Positions 20,117 through 30,329 of a DNA stretch of 64,000 nucleotides are shown piece by piece. The position numbers were made by a program, and so were the translations under genes. Numbering within the stretch: the stretch's first letter is position 1; each line of letters begins with the position of its first letter. Source of the stretch: Bradyrhizobiaceae bacterium Ga0074131 (GTDB lineage: Bacteria; Pseudomonadota; Alphaproteobacteria; Rhizobiales; Xanthobacteraceae); NCBI GenBank assembly GCA_001464035.1, contig LNEC01000016.1:1-64000 (forward strand), written 5' to 3'. A model generated the notes under the pieces. The model had not been told where the DNA came from. It was given only the letters and a program-made list of their open reading frames with translations, and ran no database searches.

Positions 20117-20755
20117 CTACTTCGCAAACCTATATGCCCCACCCTTCTCGACGGAGCGCTGGAACGCCGGCCGCTCATGCATCCGCGTCAGCCACGCCGC
20201 GAGATTCGGATACGGTGCGAGCTTGTCGAACACCTTGGCCATCTCGCCGACAAAGCTCATCTGGATATCCGCCCCGCTCAGCGACGTCCCGACAAAGAAT
20301 TCCCTGCCCTTCAGCGCGCCGTCCACATAGCCGAGATGGTTTCTTATTTCGCTGTCGATCCGCGGATGCAAGGGCGCGCCGGCTTCCTTCAGCCTGGAGA
20401 CGTAAAGGTTCAGCATCAGCGGCAGCATCGCGGACCCTTCCGAATAGTGCAGCCACTCATTGTAGGCTTCGTAGTCGTTGCTGCCTGGCGCCGGCATCAT
20501 GGCGGGTTTGCCGTTTCCTTGGCCGTAGGTGCGGATGAGGTAATCGACGATAGCGCCTGATTCGGCGATTCTGACGTCGCCATCGGTGATCACGGGCGAC
20601 TTGCCGAGCGGATGCACCGCTTGCAATTGCGGCGGCGCCAGCCGCGTCTCGGCGTTGCGCTGGTAGCGCTCCATCTCATAGGGCGTGCCGAGTTCCTCCA
20701 GCAGCCAGAGGATCCGTTGCGAGCGCGAGTCGTTGAGATGGTGGAGCGTGAGCAT
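20117..20755 (-). CDS. Glutathione S-transferase family protein
   Basis: The 212-residue cytosolic GST has an N-terminal thioredoxin-like domain ending in GKSPVITDGDVRIAESGAIVDYL (52-74), where the Ser of ESGAI binds glutathione, and an all-helical C-terminal domain with the SGADIQMSF N-capping motif at about 162. The early Ser-Gln segment SRSQRILW is typical of the theta/beta-like bacterial group that uses serine. The substrate is unknown. It is a single gene between the glyA operon and two small genes. Confidence 0.88.
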   Translation of the reverse strand: MLTLHHLNDSRSQRILWLLEELGTPYEMERYQRNAETRLAPPQLQAVHPLGKSPVITDGDVRIAESGAIVDYLIRTYGQGNGKPAMMPAPGSNDYEAYNEWLHYSEGSAMLPLMLNLYVSRLKEAGAPLHPRIDSEIRNHLGYVDGALKGREFFVGTSLSGADIQMSFVGEMAKVFDKLAPYPNLAAWLTRMHERPAFQRSVEKGGAYRFAK

Positions 20756-20906
20756 GGGTTACCTCGACGTGGTTGTTGTGCCGAGGTGTACCGTCTCCGC
20801 AAGATGTCAGCAACGCGTACGACCATCATCGCCCGTTAACAGGGCGACCGTATCGACAGACGTCAGCGATTGGACCGAAAAGCCGCTTACCGAATTCCCC
20901 GAGCCA

Positions 20907-21128
20907 TCACAGCCCGGTATATCCCGCCTTCACCGGATCGCTCGACCCATCGAGCTCGCGCAGATAAGTCAGCCCGCACACCGTCAGCCGGTGCGTATCC
21001 TTCTCGCCGGCTTCCATCAGCGTGGTGAGATAATCCGTCACCTTGGTGCGCGCCTCGGCGCTGGCGGCGGCGGTGCGGTTTACCAGGAGATCATAGGTCA
21101 TCATGATGCGGTCGATGGCGGCTTCCAT
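20907..21128 (-). CDS. Small conserved hypothetical protein (73 aa)
   Basis: The ATG at 21128 is preceded by a GGAG ribosome-binding site, making it better than an ATG seven codons upstream. The protein is helical and soluble, with a single cysteine, and has no recognisable motif. It lies 42 bases after another small gene with a strong ribosome-binding site on the same strand, so the pair is probably co-expressed. I believe similar short proteins occur in other Bradyrhizobium, but the function is unknown. Confidence 0.6.
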   Translation of the reverse strand: MEAAIDRIMMTYDLLVNRTAAASAEARTKVTDYLTTLMEAGEKDTHRLTVCGLTYLRELDGSSDPVKAGYTGL

Positions 21129-21170
21129 GGTTTTGTCTCCGGTATCCATCAGACTAAGATTGAGGTGGCT

Positions 21171-21398
21171 CTAAGCTGCGGCTGATGTGGCTTCGAACCT
21201 GGCGATCGCCTTGTTGGCGAGGCGAATCCGGTTGAAATCGCCGCGCTGGAACATCTGCACGATGATCTCCAGCAGCCGGTCGTTGGTGGCGAGCGTGTCG
21301 GCGATGGCGCCGCTGCGGCGCAGATAGTTGGCGGCGATGGCATAGGCATCGCCGACCACCTCGACATTCATCACCCGCAATCCGCGCTCGACCAGCAT
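21171..21398 (-). CDS. Small conserved hypothetical protein (75 aa)
   Basis: This 75-residue helical protein is preceded by a near-perfect GGAGGA ribosome-binding site eight bases before its ATG, which strongly supports translation. It has no signal peptide, cysteines or known motif. It is the first of two small genes on the minus strand. Its size and mixed charge would suit a partner protein or a regulatory peptide, but that is speculative. Confidence 0.65.
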   Translation of the reverse strand: MLVERGLRVMNVEVVGDAYAIAANYLRRSGAIADTLATNDRLLEIIVQMFQRGDFNRIRLANKAIARFEATSAAA

Positions 21399-21510
21399 GG
21401 CTTGTCCTCCAACTACGGAGTGATAAGCCGGAGCCGGAGCAAAAGTTCCATTGTTGGGAAACCTGCCTGGTCAACCTGCGCGGTAGCGCCAAAAACCCCG
21501 CAAAAACAAA

Positions 21511-21540
21511 CGCAACGGCCCGGTCATCCGGGCCGCTGCG
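21511..21540 (-). terminator. Rho-independent terminator after the MarR gene
   Basis: On the minus strand GGCCCGG-ATGA-CCGGGCC with flanking CGCA/TGCG pairs forms a long hairpin followed by TTTGTTTTTG. It lies 76 bases downstream of the ldtR-like stop. Confidence 0.8.
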
Positions 21541-21616
21541 CTTGGGGAAGTCTTGATCCAGTCGCCGCCGGTCTTGTGAGACGCCGGCTTGGCCTGATCC
21601 CGCAGTCGAATAAGTC

Positions 21617-22132
21617 TCAGAGCCGATACAGGATCTGGTCGGTCCAGAACCGCTCGAGCCGGTGCAGCGACTTGTTCAGGGTCGCGAATTCCTCGTTCGA
21701 GATGCCGCCGACCTGCTCCACCGTCTTGACGTGCTTCTGGTAGAGCGCGTCGACGATCTTGCGGATTTCCTGGCCCTGCGCGGTGAGGCGGATACGGACC
21801 GAGCGGCGATCGACGCGCGAACGCTGATGATCGAGGAAGCCCAGTTCGACCAGCTTCTTCAGATTGTAGGAGACGTTGGAGCCGAGGTAGTAACCGCGCG
21901 TGCGCAATTCGCCAGCGGTCAGTTCCTTGTCGCCGATGTTGTAGAGCAGCAGCGCTTGCACCGAATTGATGTCGGCGCGGCCGCGGCGGTCGAACTCGTC
22001 CTTGATAACGTCGAGCAGCCGGCGATGCAGCCGCTCCACCAAAGTCAATGCTTCGAGATAGAGCGGCTGCACCGGAGCTTGACCCGGAGCGCGTTCGGCG
22101 GCTTCAGCCACCGTTGCAACGGCTTTCATCAT
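21617..22132 (-). CDS. ldtR: MarR family winged helix regulator, LdtR-like
   Basis: The 171-residue protein has a MarR winged helix-turn-helix (about 60-130), with the recognition-helix region GYYLGSNVSYNLKKLVELGF and the wing around DHQRSRVDRRSVRIRLT. This sequence matches the alphaproteobacterial LdtR group, which controls an L,D-transpeptidase and osmotic tolerance in relatives. A good ribosome-binding site (AGGGGAAG) precedes the ATG. It stands alone behind a long AT-rich promoter region, and a terminator follows. The symbol is by likeness only. Confidence 0.8.
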   Translation of the reverse strand: MMKAVATVAEAAERAPGQAPVQPLYLEALTLVERLHRRLLDVIKDEFDRRGRADINSVQALLLYNIGDKELTAGELRTRGYYLGSNVSYNLKKLVELGFLDHQRSRVDRRSVRIRLTAQGQEIRKIVDALYQKHVKTVEQVGGISNEEFATLNKSLHRLERFWTDQILYRL

Positions 22133-22602
22133 GACACTTCCCCTGTTGTCGTTTTTATCGACTTATTCGACGAAACTTGTGTCCCGCCTGATAGCTTCAA
22201 CTTAAGAGGCCGGTTTGAAGATCCGCTTAAATAAGACAATAAAGAGATCATGAATTTAAGACAGTGAATCGCGGATTAAGCCCGTCAATAAAGGGCTTTT
22301 TGCAACCTTTCGATAACGGTGGAAGGCTCCTGTTCACGCTTCGTTGGCGCGATCTGTCGCATATGGGAACAGGACAGTTCAAATTCGAAACGTCTGCGTA
22401 ACAGGTGTGACCGCAGCGTTAGGGTGACTGAAAAGTTACCGCAAGATTTCCCGAAAATTTTAGGCGATGGCGGAGTTCTTCTGCAAGTGCGAGCGCGAAC
22501 AGCAAGCGTGGAGATTCGGTCTTGCTTCCGGCTGCGCTCTCAATCCCGATAGTCGGCGCATGATCTTTCGCCGTGAGCATCATGTGCCCCAATTTGCAGC
22601 CG
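22133..22602. other. Long AT-rich intergenic region with terminator-like hairpin
   Basis: This 470-base gap separates ldtR from the DUF6163 gene (both minus strand). It contains many CTTAA/TTAAG words and, on the plus strand, AAGCCC (22278-22283), a nine-base loop and GGGCTT followed by TTT, which is terminator-like although no plus-strand gene precedes it. A small RNA of about 100-150 bases ending there is possible. A 77-codon frame at 22319-22552 has no ribosome-binding site. Confidence 0.4.
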
Positions 22603-23064
22603 CTATGGCGGCCGTTCGCGCGCCGCCATCCACGCCAGCGCGAGATAGGCCGCTAGCATCAGAGCCTCAAGTCCCACCACCGTCAGGCTGCCGCCATAGA
22701 TCCCCGGAAACATCAGCTCGATCACCGCCATCGACACCACGGTGGTCAGCCACACCACTGCGCCCCACGGCGTTGCCAGCCACAGCCCGACCGCGGCCAC
22801 CAGTTCGATCACGGCAAAATAAACCGTGGCGGTCTGCCATGCCATCGGCTGGACCTCGAACGCCTCCTCCTCGCCGCCGATGAAGCCGGTGACCTGGGCC
22901 CAGTGATAAAGCCCCTTGGCCACCGAGACGACGGCCATGATGCGCAGGAAAAATACCAGCCTCCGCGTCCACACATTCTCATCGGATTCGATTCGCTCCG
23001 ACGAAATCGCCGCTACCGACATCGCATTGTCGCGCGAGGGGTCGCGCGATGGGGTTTCAGACAT
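22603..23064 (-). CDS. DUF6163 family integral membrane protein
   Basis: This is a 153-residue protein with four predicted membrane helices (about residues 36-55, 78-97, 102-118, 127-146) and a hydrophilic N-terminus. I recognise it as the small membrane protein usually found between a MarR gene and hemB in Bradyrhizobium, listed as DUF6163. The function is unknown. An ATG at residue 15 is an alternative start, since neither has a clear ribosome-binding site. It is divergent from hemB. Confidence 0.65.
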   Translation of the reverse strand: MSETPSRDPSRDNAMSVAAISSERIESDENVWTRRLVFFLRIMAVVSVAKGLYHWAQVTGFIGGEEEAFEVQPMAWQTATVYFAVIELVAAVGLWLATPWGAVVWLTTVVSMAVIELMFPGIYGGSLTVVGLEALMLAAYLALAWMAARERPP

Positions 23065-23217
23065 GCGGAGTGCCGTTCATGATTGGAAACTGCGATCTCT
23101 CGAATAGACTGGCTCTGGAGAAGACTCCTCGATGGGGGACTCTTGGCCCCTCGGCGCGGCAAAATCAATCCGGCAGGCGATGCGTCTGGCGATTTGCGGC
23201 AGGTCAAATGCCAATGA

Positions 23218-24345
<1,128 letters not shown>

Positions 24346-24349
24346 GGTC

Positions 24350-24471
24350 TCGTAGGCTGGGCCAAGGCGCAGTCTTCGCGCCGTTCCCACCAACGCCTCC
24401 GCGCGAAATGCTGGTGGGCACGCCATCGGACACGCGCGTTCGGGCGATCCGTTGGCTTTGCCCACGCTGCG
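24350..24471. repeat. Dispersed repeat with inverted ends after hemB
   Basis: The element opens with CGTAGGCTGGGCCAAGGC and closes with GCTTTGCCCACGCTGCGG, which are imperfect inverted copies of each other, and contains GGTGGGCACGC in the middle. This resembles a repeat family with inverted GTAGG-TGGGC-AAAGC ends that I recall from many Bradyrhizobium intergenic regions, and may act as a hairpin terminator. Confidence 0.55.
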
Positions 24472-24584
24472 GCACCGGTCGTGGAATCGCCTGATTATTG
24501 CAGTTTCGTAACCAGTGCGGCTCTTGCGTGCAAGCAGCTCATTCCCATCTGCTGTTGCGGGAATGCACGGTTGGGAGGACTGAC

Positions 24585-25151
24585 ATGTCTTATGATGGTT
24601 CGGGTGATGGCGGCGACGCTGGTCGTGCTGGCGCCGCCTGGCGCAGCGGCGGTGGGATGCAGTCCCATGCCTTCGATCCCCTGCTGCAGCCGGAATTGTT
24701 TCGCGGCGTGCTGATGCGGCGGGCGGTCGCGTTCCTGATCGACCTGGTGGTGCTCTGCGTCCCTGTGATCCTGGGATACGTGTTCATCGCGGTGTTCGGC
24801 CTGATCACCCTCGGTCTCGGCTGGATGCTGTTCTGGCTGGCATGGCCGGCCACGCTGGTATGGGCAATCGTCTATTACGGCGCGACCCTCGGCGGGCCGC
24901 ATTCGGCCACCGTTGGCATGCGCGTGATGGATCTGGAACTGCGCACCTGGTACGGCGCGCCCAGTTACTTCGTGCTCGGCGCCATGCATGCGGTGCTGTT
25001 CTGGGTGTCGATCTCGTTCCTGACCCCGCTCATCCTGCTGGTCGGCCTGTTCAACGGCCGCCGGCGGCTACTGCACGACATCGTGCTCGGAACCGTTGTC
25101 ATCAACAGTTCGCTACAGGCGCAGGCAGGACAGCCGGCCCGCGGCTACTGA
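24585..25151 (+). CDS. RDD family membrane protein
   Basis: The 188-residue protein has the RDD signature: MRRAVAFLIDLVVL at about residues 44-57 with the Arg and Asp of the first helix, then two further membrane helices and the GMRVMDLE segment near 106-113. The N-terminus is glycine/serine-rich. RDD proteins are small integral membrane proteins implicated in ion or small-molecule transport. The ATG at 24585 has a strong GGGAGG ribosome-binding site. It follows hemB on the same strand after a repeat. Confidence 0.85.
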   Translation: MSYDGSGDGGDAGRAGAAWRSGGGMQSHAFDPLLQPELFRGVLMRRAVAFLIDLVVLCVPVILGYVFIAVFGLITLGLGWMLFWLAWPATLVWAIVYYGATLGGPHSATVGMRVMDLELRTWYGAPSYFVLGAMHAVLFWVSISFLTPLILLVGLFNGRRRLLHDIVLGTVVINSSLQAQAGQPARGY

Positions 25152-25210
25152 AACCGCTCGGTACCGCCCAAACCGATTGACCATCAGCCTCAGCGGCGCG
25201 ATGCTTGGGC

Positions 25211-25231
25211 GGCTCCGATTGAATCGGAGCC
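25211..25231. terminator. Hairpin after the RDD gene
   Basis: GGCTCCGATT and AATCGGAGCC form a perfect 10-bp stem around one central base. There is no T tract on the plus strand, so it may belong to the repeat that follows rather than being a strong terminator. Confidence 0.45.
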
Positions 25232-25237
25232 GAACTG

Positions 25238-25300
25238 CGCTAGCTTTATTTGATGCGTTTTCTTCACGCGAAGCCGGTATCTACTTCGCCTGAAAACGCT
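25238..25300 (-). repeat. Dispersed repeat, family A copy 2 (inverted)
   Basis: Read on the minus strand the sequence is AGCGTTTTCAGGCGAAGTAG, then ATACCGG and TTCGCGTGAAGAAAACGC, closely similar to the copy after omlA. It lies in the gap upstream of bpt. Confidence 0.65.
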
Positions 25301-25341
25301 ATAATCCTATTGCTTCGCCTCGGGAGGCCTGACGACTTAAC

Positions 25342-26118
25342 GTGACCCAGCATTCGCGTGATACCCCGCAATTCTACCTGACCGCGCCGTCGCCCTGTCC
25401 CTATCTGCCGGGCCGGCACGAACGCAAAGTGTTTACGCATCTGGTCGGCGACAAGGCCGGCGACCTCAACGATCTGCTCACCCATGGCGGCTTCCGGCGC
25501 AGCCAGTCGATCGCCTATCGACCGGCCTGCGACCAGTGCCGCGCCTGCGTTTCGGTGCGCGTCATCGCCAACGAATTCCGTCCCTCGCGCAATTTCCGCA
25601 AGATCGTGGCCCGTAATGCCGACATCAATGGCGAACAGCGCAGCGCGGTGCCGACCTCGGAGCAATATTCGGTGTTTCGCGCCTATCTCGACGCGCGGCA
25701 TCGCCATGGCGGCATGGCCGACATGACCGTGCTGGACTACGCCATGATGGTGGAGGACAGCCATGTTGAAAGCCGCATCATCGAATACCGCAAGCGCGGC
25801 GTTGATACCGGCACCACCGGCCGCGGCGAGGCACTGGTGGCGGTGGCGCTGACCGATGTGCTCAGCGACGGGCTATCCATGGTGTACTCGTTTTTCGAAC
25901 CGTCGGAAGAAAGCCGCTCGCTCGGCACTTACATGATCCTCGACCACATCGCACGCGCCCGCAGGCAGGGATTGCCTTACGTCTATCTCGGCTACTGGAT
26001 CGAAGGCTCGAGGAAGATGGACTACAAGGGTCGCTTCCTGCCGCAGCAGCGCCTCGCCCCCTCCGGCTGGCTGCGCATCGACGCTTCAGGCGAGGTGTTC
26101 TCGGAGCCGCAGGACTAG
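25342..26118 (+). CDS. bpt: Aminoacyl-tRNA--protein transferase (Bpt/Ate type)
   Basis: This 258-residue enzyme transfers an amino acid from its tRNA to the N-terminus of proteins, marking them for Clp degradation by the N-end rule. The ATE_N domain with conserved cysteines (CPYLPG and [13 protein letters not shown], around residues 14-72) and the ATE_C domain ([20 protein letters not shown], about 213-232) are both present. The size fits the bacterial Bpt group that adds leucine to N-terminal Asp/Glu. Translation starts at GTG 25342. Confidence 0.9.
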   Translation: MTQHSRDTPQFYLTAPSPCPYLPGRHERKVFTHLVGDKAGDLNDLLTHGGFRRSQSIAYRPACDQCRACVSVRVIANEFRPSRNFRKIVARNADINGEQRSAVPTSEQYSVFRAYLDARHRHGGMADMTVLDYAMMVEDSHVESRIIEYRKRGVDTGTTGRGEALVAVALTDVLSDGLSMVYSFFEPSEESRSLGTYMILDHIARARRQGLPYVYLGYWIEGSRKMDYKGRFLPQQRLAPSGWLRIDASGEVFSEPQD

Positions 26119-26318
26119 CGACGGTCGTTGGCCTGACCGGGCCATCCAGCGGCCTCTCGTGCGGTCCGCCAAACGAACCGCGATGCTCCCGCGCCGATCC
26201 TCGATCCACTCATTTTCGACTCCATCTGGCCCGTCCCGCCTGCTCTCGGGAAGCGGGTGGTTCGGCGGTGCCGGAGGGCGGACAATGGCGGTCTACCGAC
26301 TCCTCAGGGAATCCCGCG

Positions 26319-27578
26319 ATGACCGCGATCAACCACGCGCCCCGCCTGCCAATGACCTTCAACCGGCTGGCCTGGTCCAATCTGGCGGCGCAGTCGGCCG
26401 AGCAGATCGCGCTGGCGGCGGCGCCCATTGTCGCGGTGCTGCTGCTCGGCGTCGGCGAGGGCCAGACCGGCCTGCTGCACACCGCGCTGACTCTGCCGTT
26501 CTTGCTGTTCGCGATCCCCGCCGGCCTGCTCGCCGATCGCATCTCGCGACGCCGGCTGATGGCGGGGTCGGAAGGGGTGCGCGCGGCGGCGCTGGCCGCA
26601 ATCCTTGCGCTGATCTGGCTCGATCGGCTGTCATTGCCCCTGCTGGCCCTGCTCGGCTTCGTCACGGTATGCGGCACCGTCACCTATAGCGTGGCCGCGC
26701 CCGCGCTGGTGCCGTCGCTGGTGCCGCCGGCGCTGCTGCCCGCCGCCAATGCGCGGATCGAACTTGCGCGCACCGTGGCATTCGCCAGCGGCCCTGCGCT
26801 GGGCGGCGCCCTGGTGGGTTGGGTCGGCGCGGCGCCCGCCTTCGGTTTCGCGACGGCCCTCTCGGTGATCGCCGTGGTGCTGCTGTCGGGCATCGACGAA
26901 CCGGCCCGCGCGCCGGCGCCGCGCCGCCATCCACTGCAGGAGATCAGGGAAGGCGCGGTCTTCGTGCTGCATCACCCGCTGCTGCGTCCGGTTTTCATCA
27001 CCCAGTTCATCTTCAACACCGCATCGTTCCTGCTGCTGGCGGTGTTCGTGCCCTATGCGGTGCGCCGCCTCGGATTGTCGGCGACCGGCGTCGGTATCAC
27101 GCTTGGGATGTACGGCGTCGGCATGGTGTTCGGCGCGCTGCTGGCGACACGGGTGATGCGCCGCCTGCCCTTCGGCATAGTCATCGGGCTCGGCCCGGTG
27201 ACCGGCTTCGTCGCCGCCTCCGTGATGGCGTCAACCACCTTCATCCCCTCGCCATGGCTGGCAGGCCTGAGCTTCTTCCTGCTCGGTGCGGGCCCGATCC
27301 TGTGGGTGATCTCGACCACCACGCTGCGTCAGTCGGTGACGCCGCCGTCGTTGCTGGGCAGAGTTTCGGCGATCAACATCATGAGCTACGGCGCGCGCCC
27401 CCTCGGCTCCGCGCTCGGCGCCATCGTCGGCGGGTTTTATGGCGCGGAAGCCTGTCTCTATCTCGCCGCCGTTATCTTCGGCGCCCAGGCGCTGGTGATC
27501 CTGCTGTCGCCGGCGGTGTCACTGGCGCGTCAGCCGGACATGGTCCGGGACGAGCCGGAAGTGTTGCGGGCCGGCTGA
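26319..27578 (+). CDS. MFS transporter, enterobactin-exporter-like (MFS_3) type
   Basis: This is a 419-residue protein with about twelve membrane helices and the MFS loop motif GLLADRISRRRLM after the second helix. The sequence resembles the group that includes EntS and macrolide exporters, so efflux of a lipophilic compound is likely, with the substrate unknown. The ATG at 26319 was chosen for a CAGGGA site eight bases upstream. It is the first gene past bpt where gene content turns accessory. Confidence 0.82.
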   Translation: MTAINHAPRLPMTFNRLAWSNLAAQSAEQIALAAAPIVAVLLLGVGEGQTGLLHTALTLPFLLFAIPAGLLADRISRRRLMAGSEGVRAAALAAILALIWLDRLSLPLLALLGFVTVCGTVTYSVAAPALVPSLVPPALLPAANARIELARTVAFASGPALGGALVGWVGAAPAFGFATALSVIAVVLLSGIDEPARAPAPRRHPLQEIREGAVFVLHHPLLRPVFITQFIFNTASFLLLAVFVPYAVRRLGLSATGVGITLGMYGVGMVFGALLATRVMRRLPFGIVIGLGPVTGFVAASVMASTTFIPSPWLAGLSFFLLGAGPILWVISTTTLRQSVTPPSLLGRVSAINIMSYGARPLGSALGAIVGGFYGAEACLYLAAVIFGAQALVILLSPAVSLARQPDMVRDEPEVLRAG

Positions 27579-27695
27579 GAGCCGCAACCCGCCACCGTGA
27601 TGGCCGGACGGAGCAAAATATTCCAAACTGCCTAGCGGCGGTTTCCCCCACTGCTTTTATATGATATGCATCATTTTATCGCAGCGGGAGATCCC

Positions 27696-28925
27696 ATGGC
27701 CGACCAGACCATTGCCACGATCGACACCTCGCCGCGTCCGGGGGTCTCTTCCACCTTTCTGCAGATCGCGGTGCTTGCCGCATTGGCGGCGACCGGAACC
27801 CTCGCCACCAACATCCTGCTGCCGTCGCTGCCGCAGATGGCGGCGTCGCTGCGGGTGTCGACCGCTGAGGTGACGGCATCGATCACGGTGTTCCTCGCGG
27901 TGTTCGCGCTCGGCCAACTCGTGGTCGGGCCGATCTCCGATCGCTACGGCCGGCGCTGGCCGGTATTGATAGGTTTTGCGGTGTTCCTGGCCGGCAGTAT
28001 CTGGTGCGGCCTCGCCACCGATCTGACGAACCTGCTGATCGGCCGCGTCATCCAGGCCGCCGGCGCCTGTTCGACCTCGGTGCTGTCGCGCGCCATCGCC
28101 CGCGATCTGTTTTCGGGTCCGGCGCTCGGCCGCGCCATGGCGCTGATCATGATCGCGATGGCCGCGGCGCCCGGCTTCTCGCCCCTGCTCGGCGGCGCGC
28201 TCGATCAGACGTTCGGCTGGCGCTCCGAATTCGTCTTTGTCGGAGTGTTCGCCGTGATCGGCGCGATCGCCTATGCCGCCGTGCTCGGCGAAACCCACCA
28301 TTCGACGCGGACGCCGCTCAATCCGCCGGCGATCGCGAGGAACTATCTCGGTCTGATCGCCGACCGCCGCTTCCTGGTTCCGGCCGCGACCGTCAGCCTG
28401 ATCATGGGCGGACTGTTCGCGATGTTTTCCGCCGCCCCCCGCGTGCTGATCGAAGCCATGCACTTCACGCCGATCCAGCTCGGCCTGTTCTTTGCGGGCA
28501 CCGTCCTCGTGGTGTTCGCCGCCGGCATGCTGGCGACGAAGCTGGCGCCGCGGCTCGGGCTCGACCGCGCCATACAGATCGGCCTCCTGTTCGCCGCCGC
28601 CGGCAGCGCCGCCGTCTTGCTGGCATCGATCTTGACCCCCGGCTTCCTGCCGTTCCTTGGCGCGATGTCGGTGTTCCTGCTCGGCATGGGCATCGTCAAT
28701 CCGCTCGGCACTGCCCAGGCGCTCTCGCCGTTCGGGGAGAAAGCAGGCGCCGCCTCGGCGCTGGTCGGCTTCTGGCAGATGATGAGTGCCGCGATCGCCG
28801 TCTGGCTCGCCGCGACGGTATCGCATGAAGCGATGTTCGCGCTCGGCATCGTGCTGACGGTGGCGTCCCTGATGGCGGTCGGGCTTTACACGATGCGGGC
28901 GCGGGCCCGCCAGCCGGCGAGATAG
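27696..28925 (+). CDS. MFS transporter, Bcr/CflA drug-resistance type
   Basis: This 409-residue, twelve-helix protein has the Bcr/CflA pattern: NILLPSLPQMAASLRVS in the first periplasmic loop and GPISDRYGRRWPVL (residues about 79-92) as MFS motif A. It should expel drugs in exchange for protons. The ATG at 27696 follows a GGGAG site. The leader contains an ATGAT-N4-ATCAT dyad about 20 bases before the start codon that might bind a repressor. It converges on acr3. Confidence 0.86.
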   Translation: MADQTIATIDTSPRPGVSSTFLQIAVLAALAATGTLATNILLPSLPQMAASLRVSTAEVTASITVFLAVFALGQLVVGPISDRYGRRWPVLIGFAVFLAGSIWCGLATDLTNLLIGRVIQAAGACSTSVLSRAIARDLFSGPALGRAMALIMIAMAAAPGFSPLLGGALDQTFGWRSEFVFVGVFAVIGAIAYAAVLGETHHSTRTPLNPPAIARNYLGLIADRRFLVPAATVSLIMGGLFAMFSAAPRVLIEAMHFTPIQLGLFFAGTVLVVFAAGMLATKLAPRLGLDRAIQIGLLFAAAGSAAVLLASILTPGFLPFLGAMSVFLLGMGIVNPLGTAQALSPFGEKAGAASALVGFWQMMSAAIAVWLAATVSHEAMFALGIVLTVASLMAVGLYTMRARARQPAR

Positions 28926-29019
28926 CCGCTCATATTTCGGCGACACGAAAATTGCGGCAATATTCGTGACGGCCTTAGTCTTTGCGATTTGCAAGTCGAG
29001 TGGCGATAGCTCGTCACGC

Positions 29020-30078
29020 TCATGTCCGCGCTTCCTTGCTGACCGCCGCGGCGGCCCCGGCGCCGGCCTCGTACCAACCGCGCGACGCCTTCACCAGATA
29101 AACCACCGAGAGCATCACGGGCACCTCGACCAGCACGCCGACCACGGTCGCCAGTGCGGCTCCGGAGTTGAGCCCGAACAGGCTGATGGCGGCGGCGACC
29201 GCGAGTTCGAAGAAGTTGCTGGCGCCGATCAGCGCGGCCGGTGCGGCGACACACCAGGCCACCCCGAAGCGCCGGCTTAGCCAATAGGCCAACCCCGCAT
29301 TGAGATAGACCTGGATCAGGATCGGCACCGCCAGCAGCACGATCACCAGGGGCTGGGCGATGATCTGTTCGCCCTGGAAACCGAACAGCAGCACCAGCGT
29401 GGTCAGGAGAGCGACCAGCGACACCGGCTGCAGCAAATGCTGGGTCTTCTGCAACGCCGCTGGTCCGCTGGCGAGCAGCGCGCGCCGCCACAACTGCGCC
29501 ACTATAACGGGGACGACGATATAGAGCACCACCGAGATCAGCAGAGTGGCCCACGGCACCGCGATCGAGGCGACGCCGAGCAGCAGTCCGACAAGCGGCG
29601 CGAAGGCAAACACCATGATGACGTCGTTGAGCGCGACCTGACTCAGCGTGTAGTGCGGCTCGCCCTCGCACAGGCTCGACCATACGAACACCATCGCGGT
29701 GCAGGGCGCCGCCGCCAGCAGAATGAGTCCGGCGATATAGGACGAAATTTGCGCCGGCGGCAGCAGCGGCGCGAACAGATGACCGATGAACAGCGAACCC
29801 AATAGCGCCATCGAGAACGGCTTCACCGCCCAGTTGATGAATAGGGTGACGCCGACGCCGCGCCAGTGCTCGCGCACCTCGCCGAGCGCGCCGAAGTCGA
29901 TCTTCAGCAGCATCGGGATGATCATCAGCCAGACCAGCCCGGCCACCGGAAGATTGACCCGCGCGACCTCCGCGCTGGCGATGGTGGCAAATGCGCCAGG
30001 CAGGAGATGTCCCAGCGCAACGCCCGCGGCAATGCAGAGCGCTACCCACAGCGAGAGATACCGTTCGAACAGGTTCAT
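29020..30078 (-). CDS. acr3: ACR3 family arsenite efflux permease
   Basis: Acr3 exports arsenite, the reduced form made by ArsC, using the proton gradient. The 352-residue protein has ten predicted helices and the essential cysteine of the family, Cys126, in AAAPCTAMVFVWS, plus the conserved NDVIMVFAFAPLV and GASNFFELAVA segments. The ATG at 30078 gives the family length. It is divergent from the arsR-arsC fusion gene across a 251-base control region. It is sometimes called arsB, although it is unrelated to true ArsB. Confidence 0.92.
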   Translation of the reverse strand: MNLFERYLSLWVALCIAAGVALGHLLPGAFATIASAEVARVNLPVAGLVWLMIIPMLLKIDFGALGEVREHWRGVGVTLFINWAVKPFSMALLGSLFIGHLFAPLLPPAQISSYIAGLILLAAAPCTAMVFVWSSLCEGEPHYTLSQVALNDVIMVFAFAPLVGLLLGVASIAVPWATLLISVVLYIVVPVIVAQLWRRALLASGPAALQKTQHLLQPVSLVALLTTLVLLFGFQGEQIIAQPLVIVLLAVPILIQVYLNAGLAYWLSRRFGVAWCVAAPAALIGASNFFELAVAAAISLFGLNSGAALATVVGVLVEVPVMLSVVYLVKASRGWYEAGAGAAAAVSKEART

Positions 30079-30279
30079 ACTGGTTCCGACATTCCGCGCA
30101 TGAGTCGTTGACGCCTTTCTCCAACCTTTAACGGCCGCACCCAAACAAGTTTGTGAATACTGGAAATCTGGCAGGCACTCAATAATCCTGTCTTAGTGTC
30201 CCGACAGGTGGAATTGAAAACTGCGAAAATAGGTACCTCCTTGCCTCTCTCAACCGCTTTTGTCACCTGCCTGTCATCT

Positions 30280-30305
30280 AATGCGTCCATATATATGGAC
30301 GCATT
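30280..30305. promoter_or_regulatory. 26-bp perfect palindrome, probable ArsR operator
   Basis: Half-site AATGCGTCCATAT is followed directly by its exact complement, giving 26 bases of uninterrupted dyad symmetry centred on ATATAT, 24 bases before the arsR-arsC start codon and 201 bases before acr3. ArsR/SmtB repressors bind AT-centred imperfect 12-2-12 dyads over promoters, so this is a strong candidate operator for the whole divergent locus. Confidence 0.75.
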
Positions 30306-30329
30306 CAGGATTCTCTTTTTGGAAAGCTC

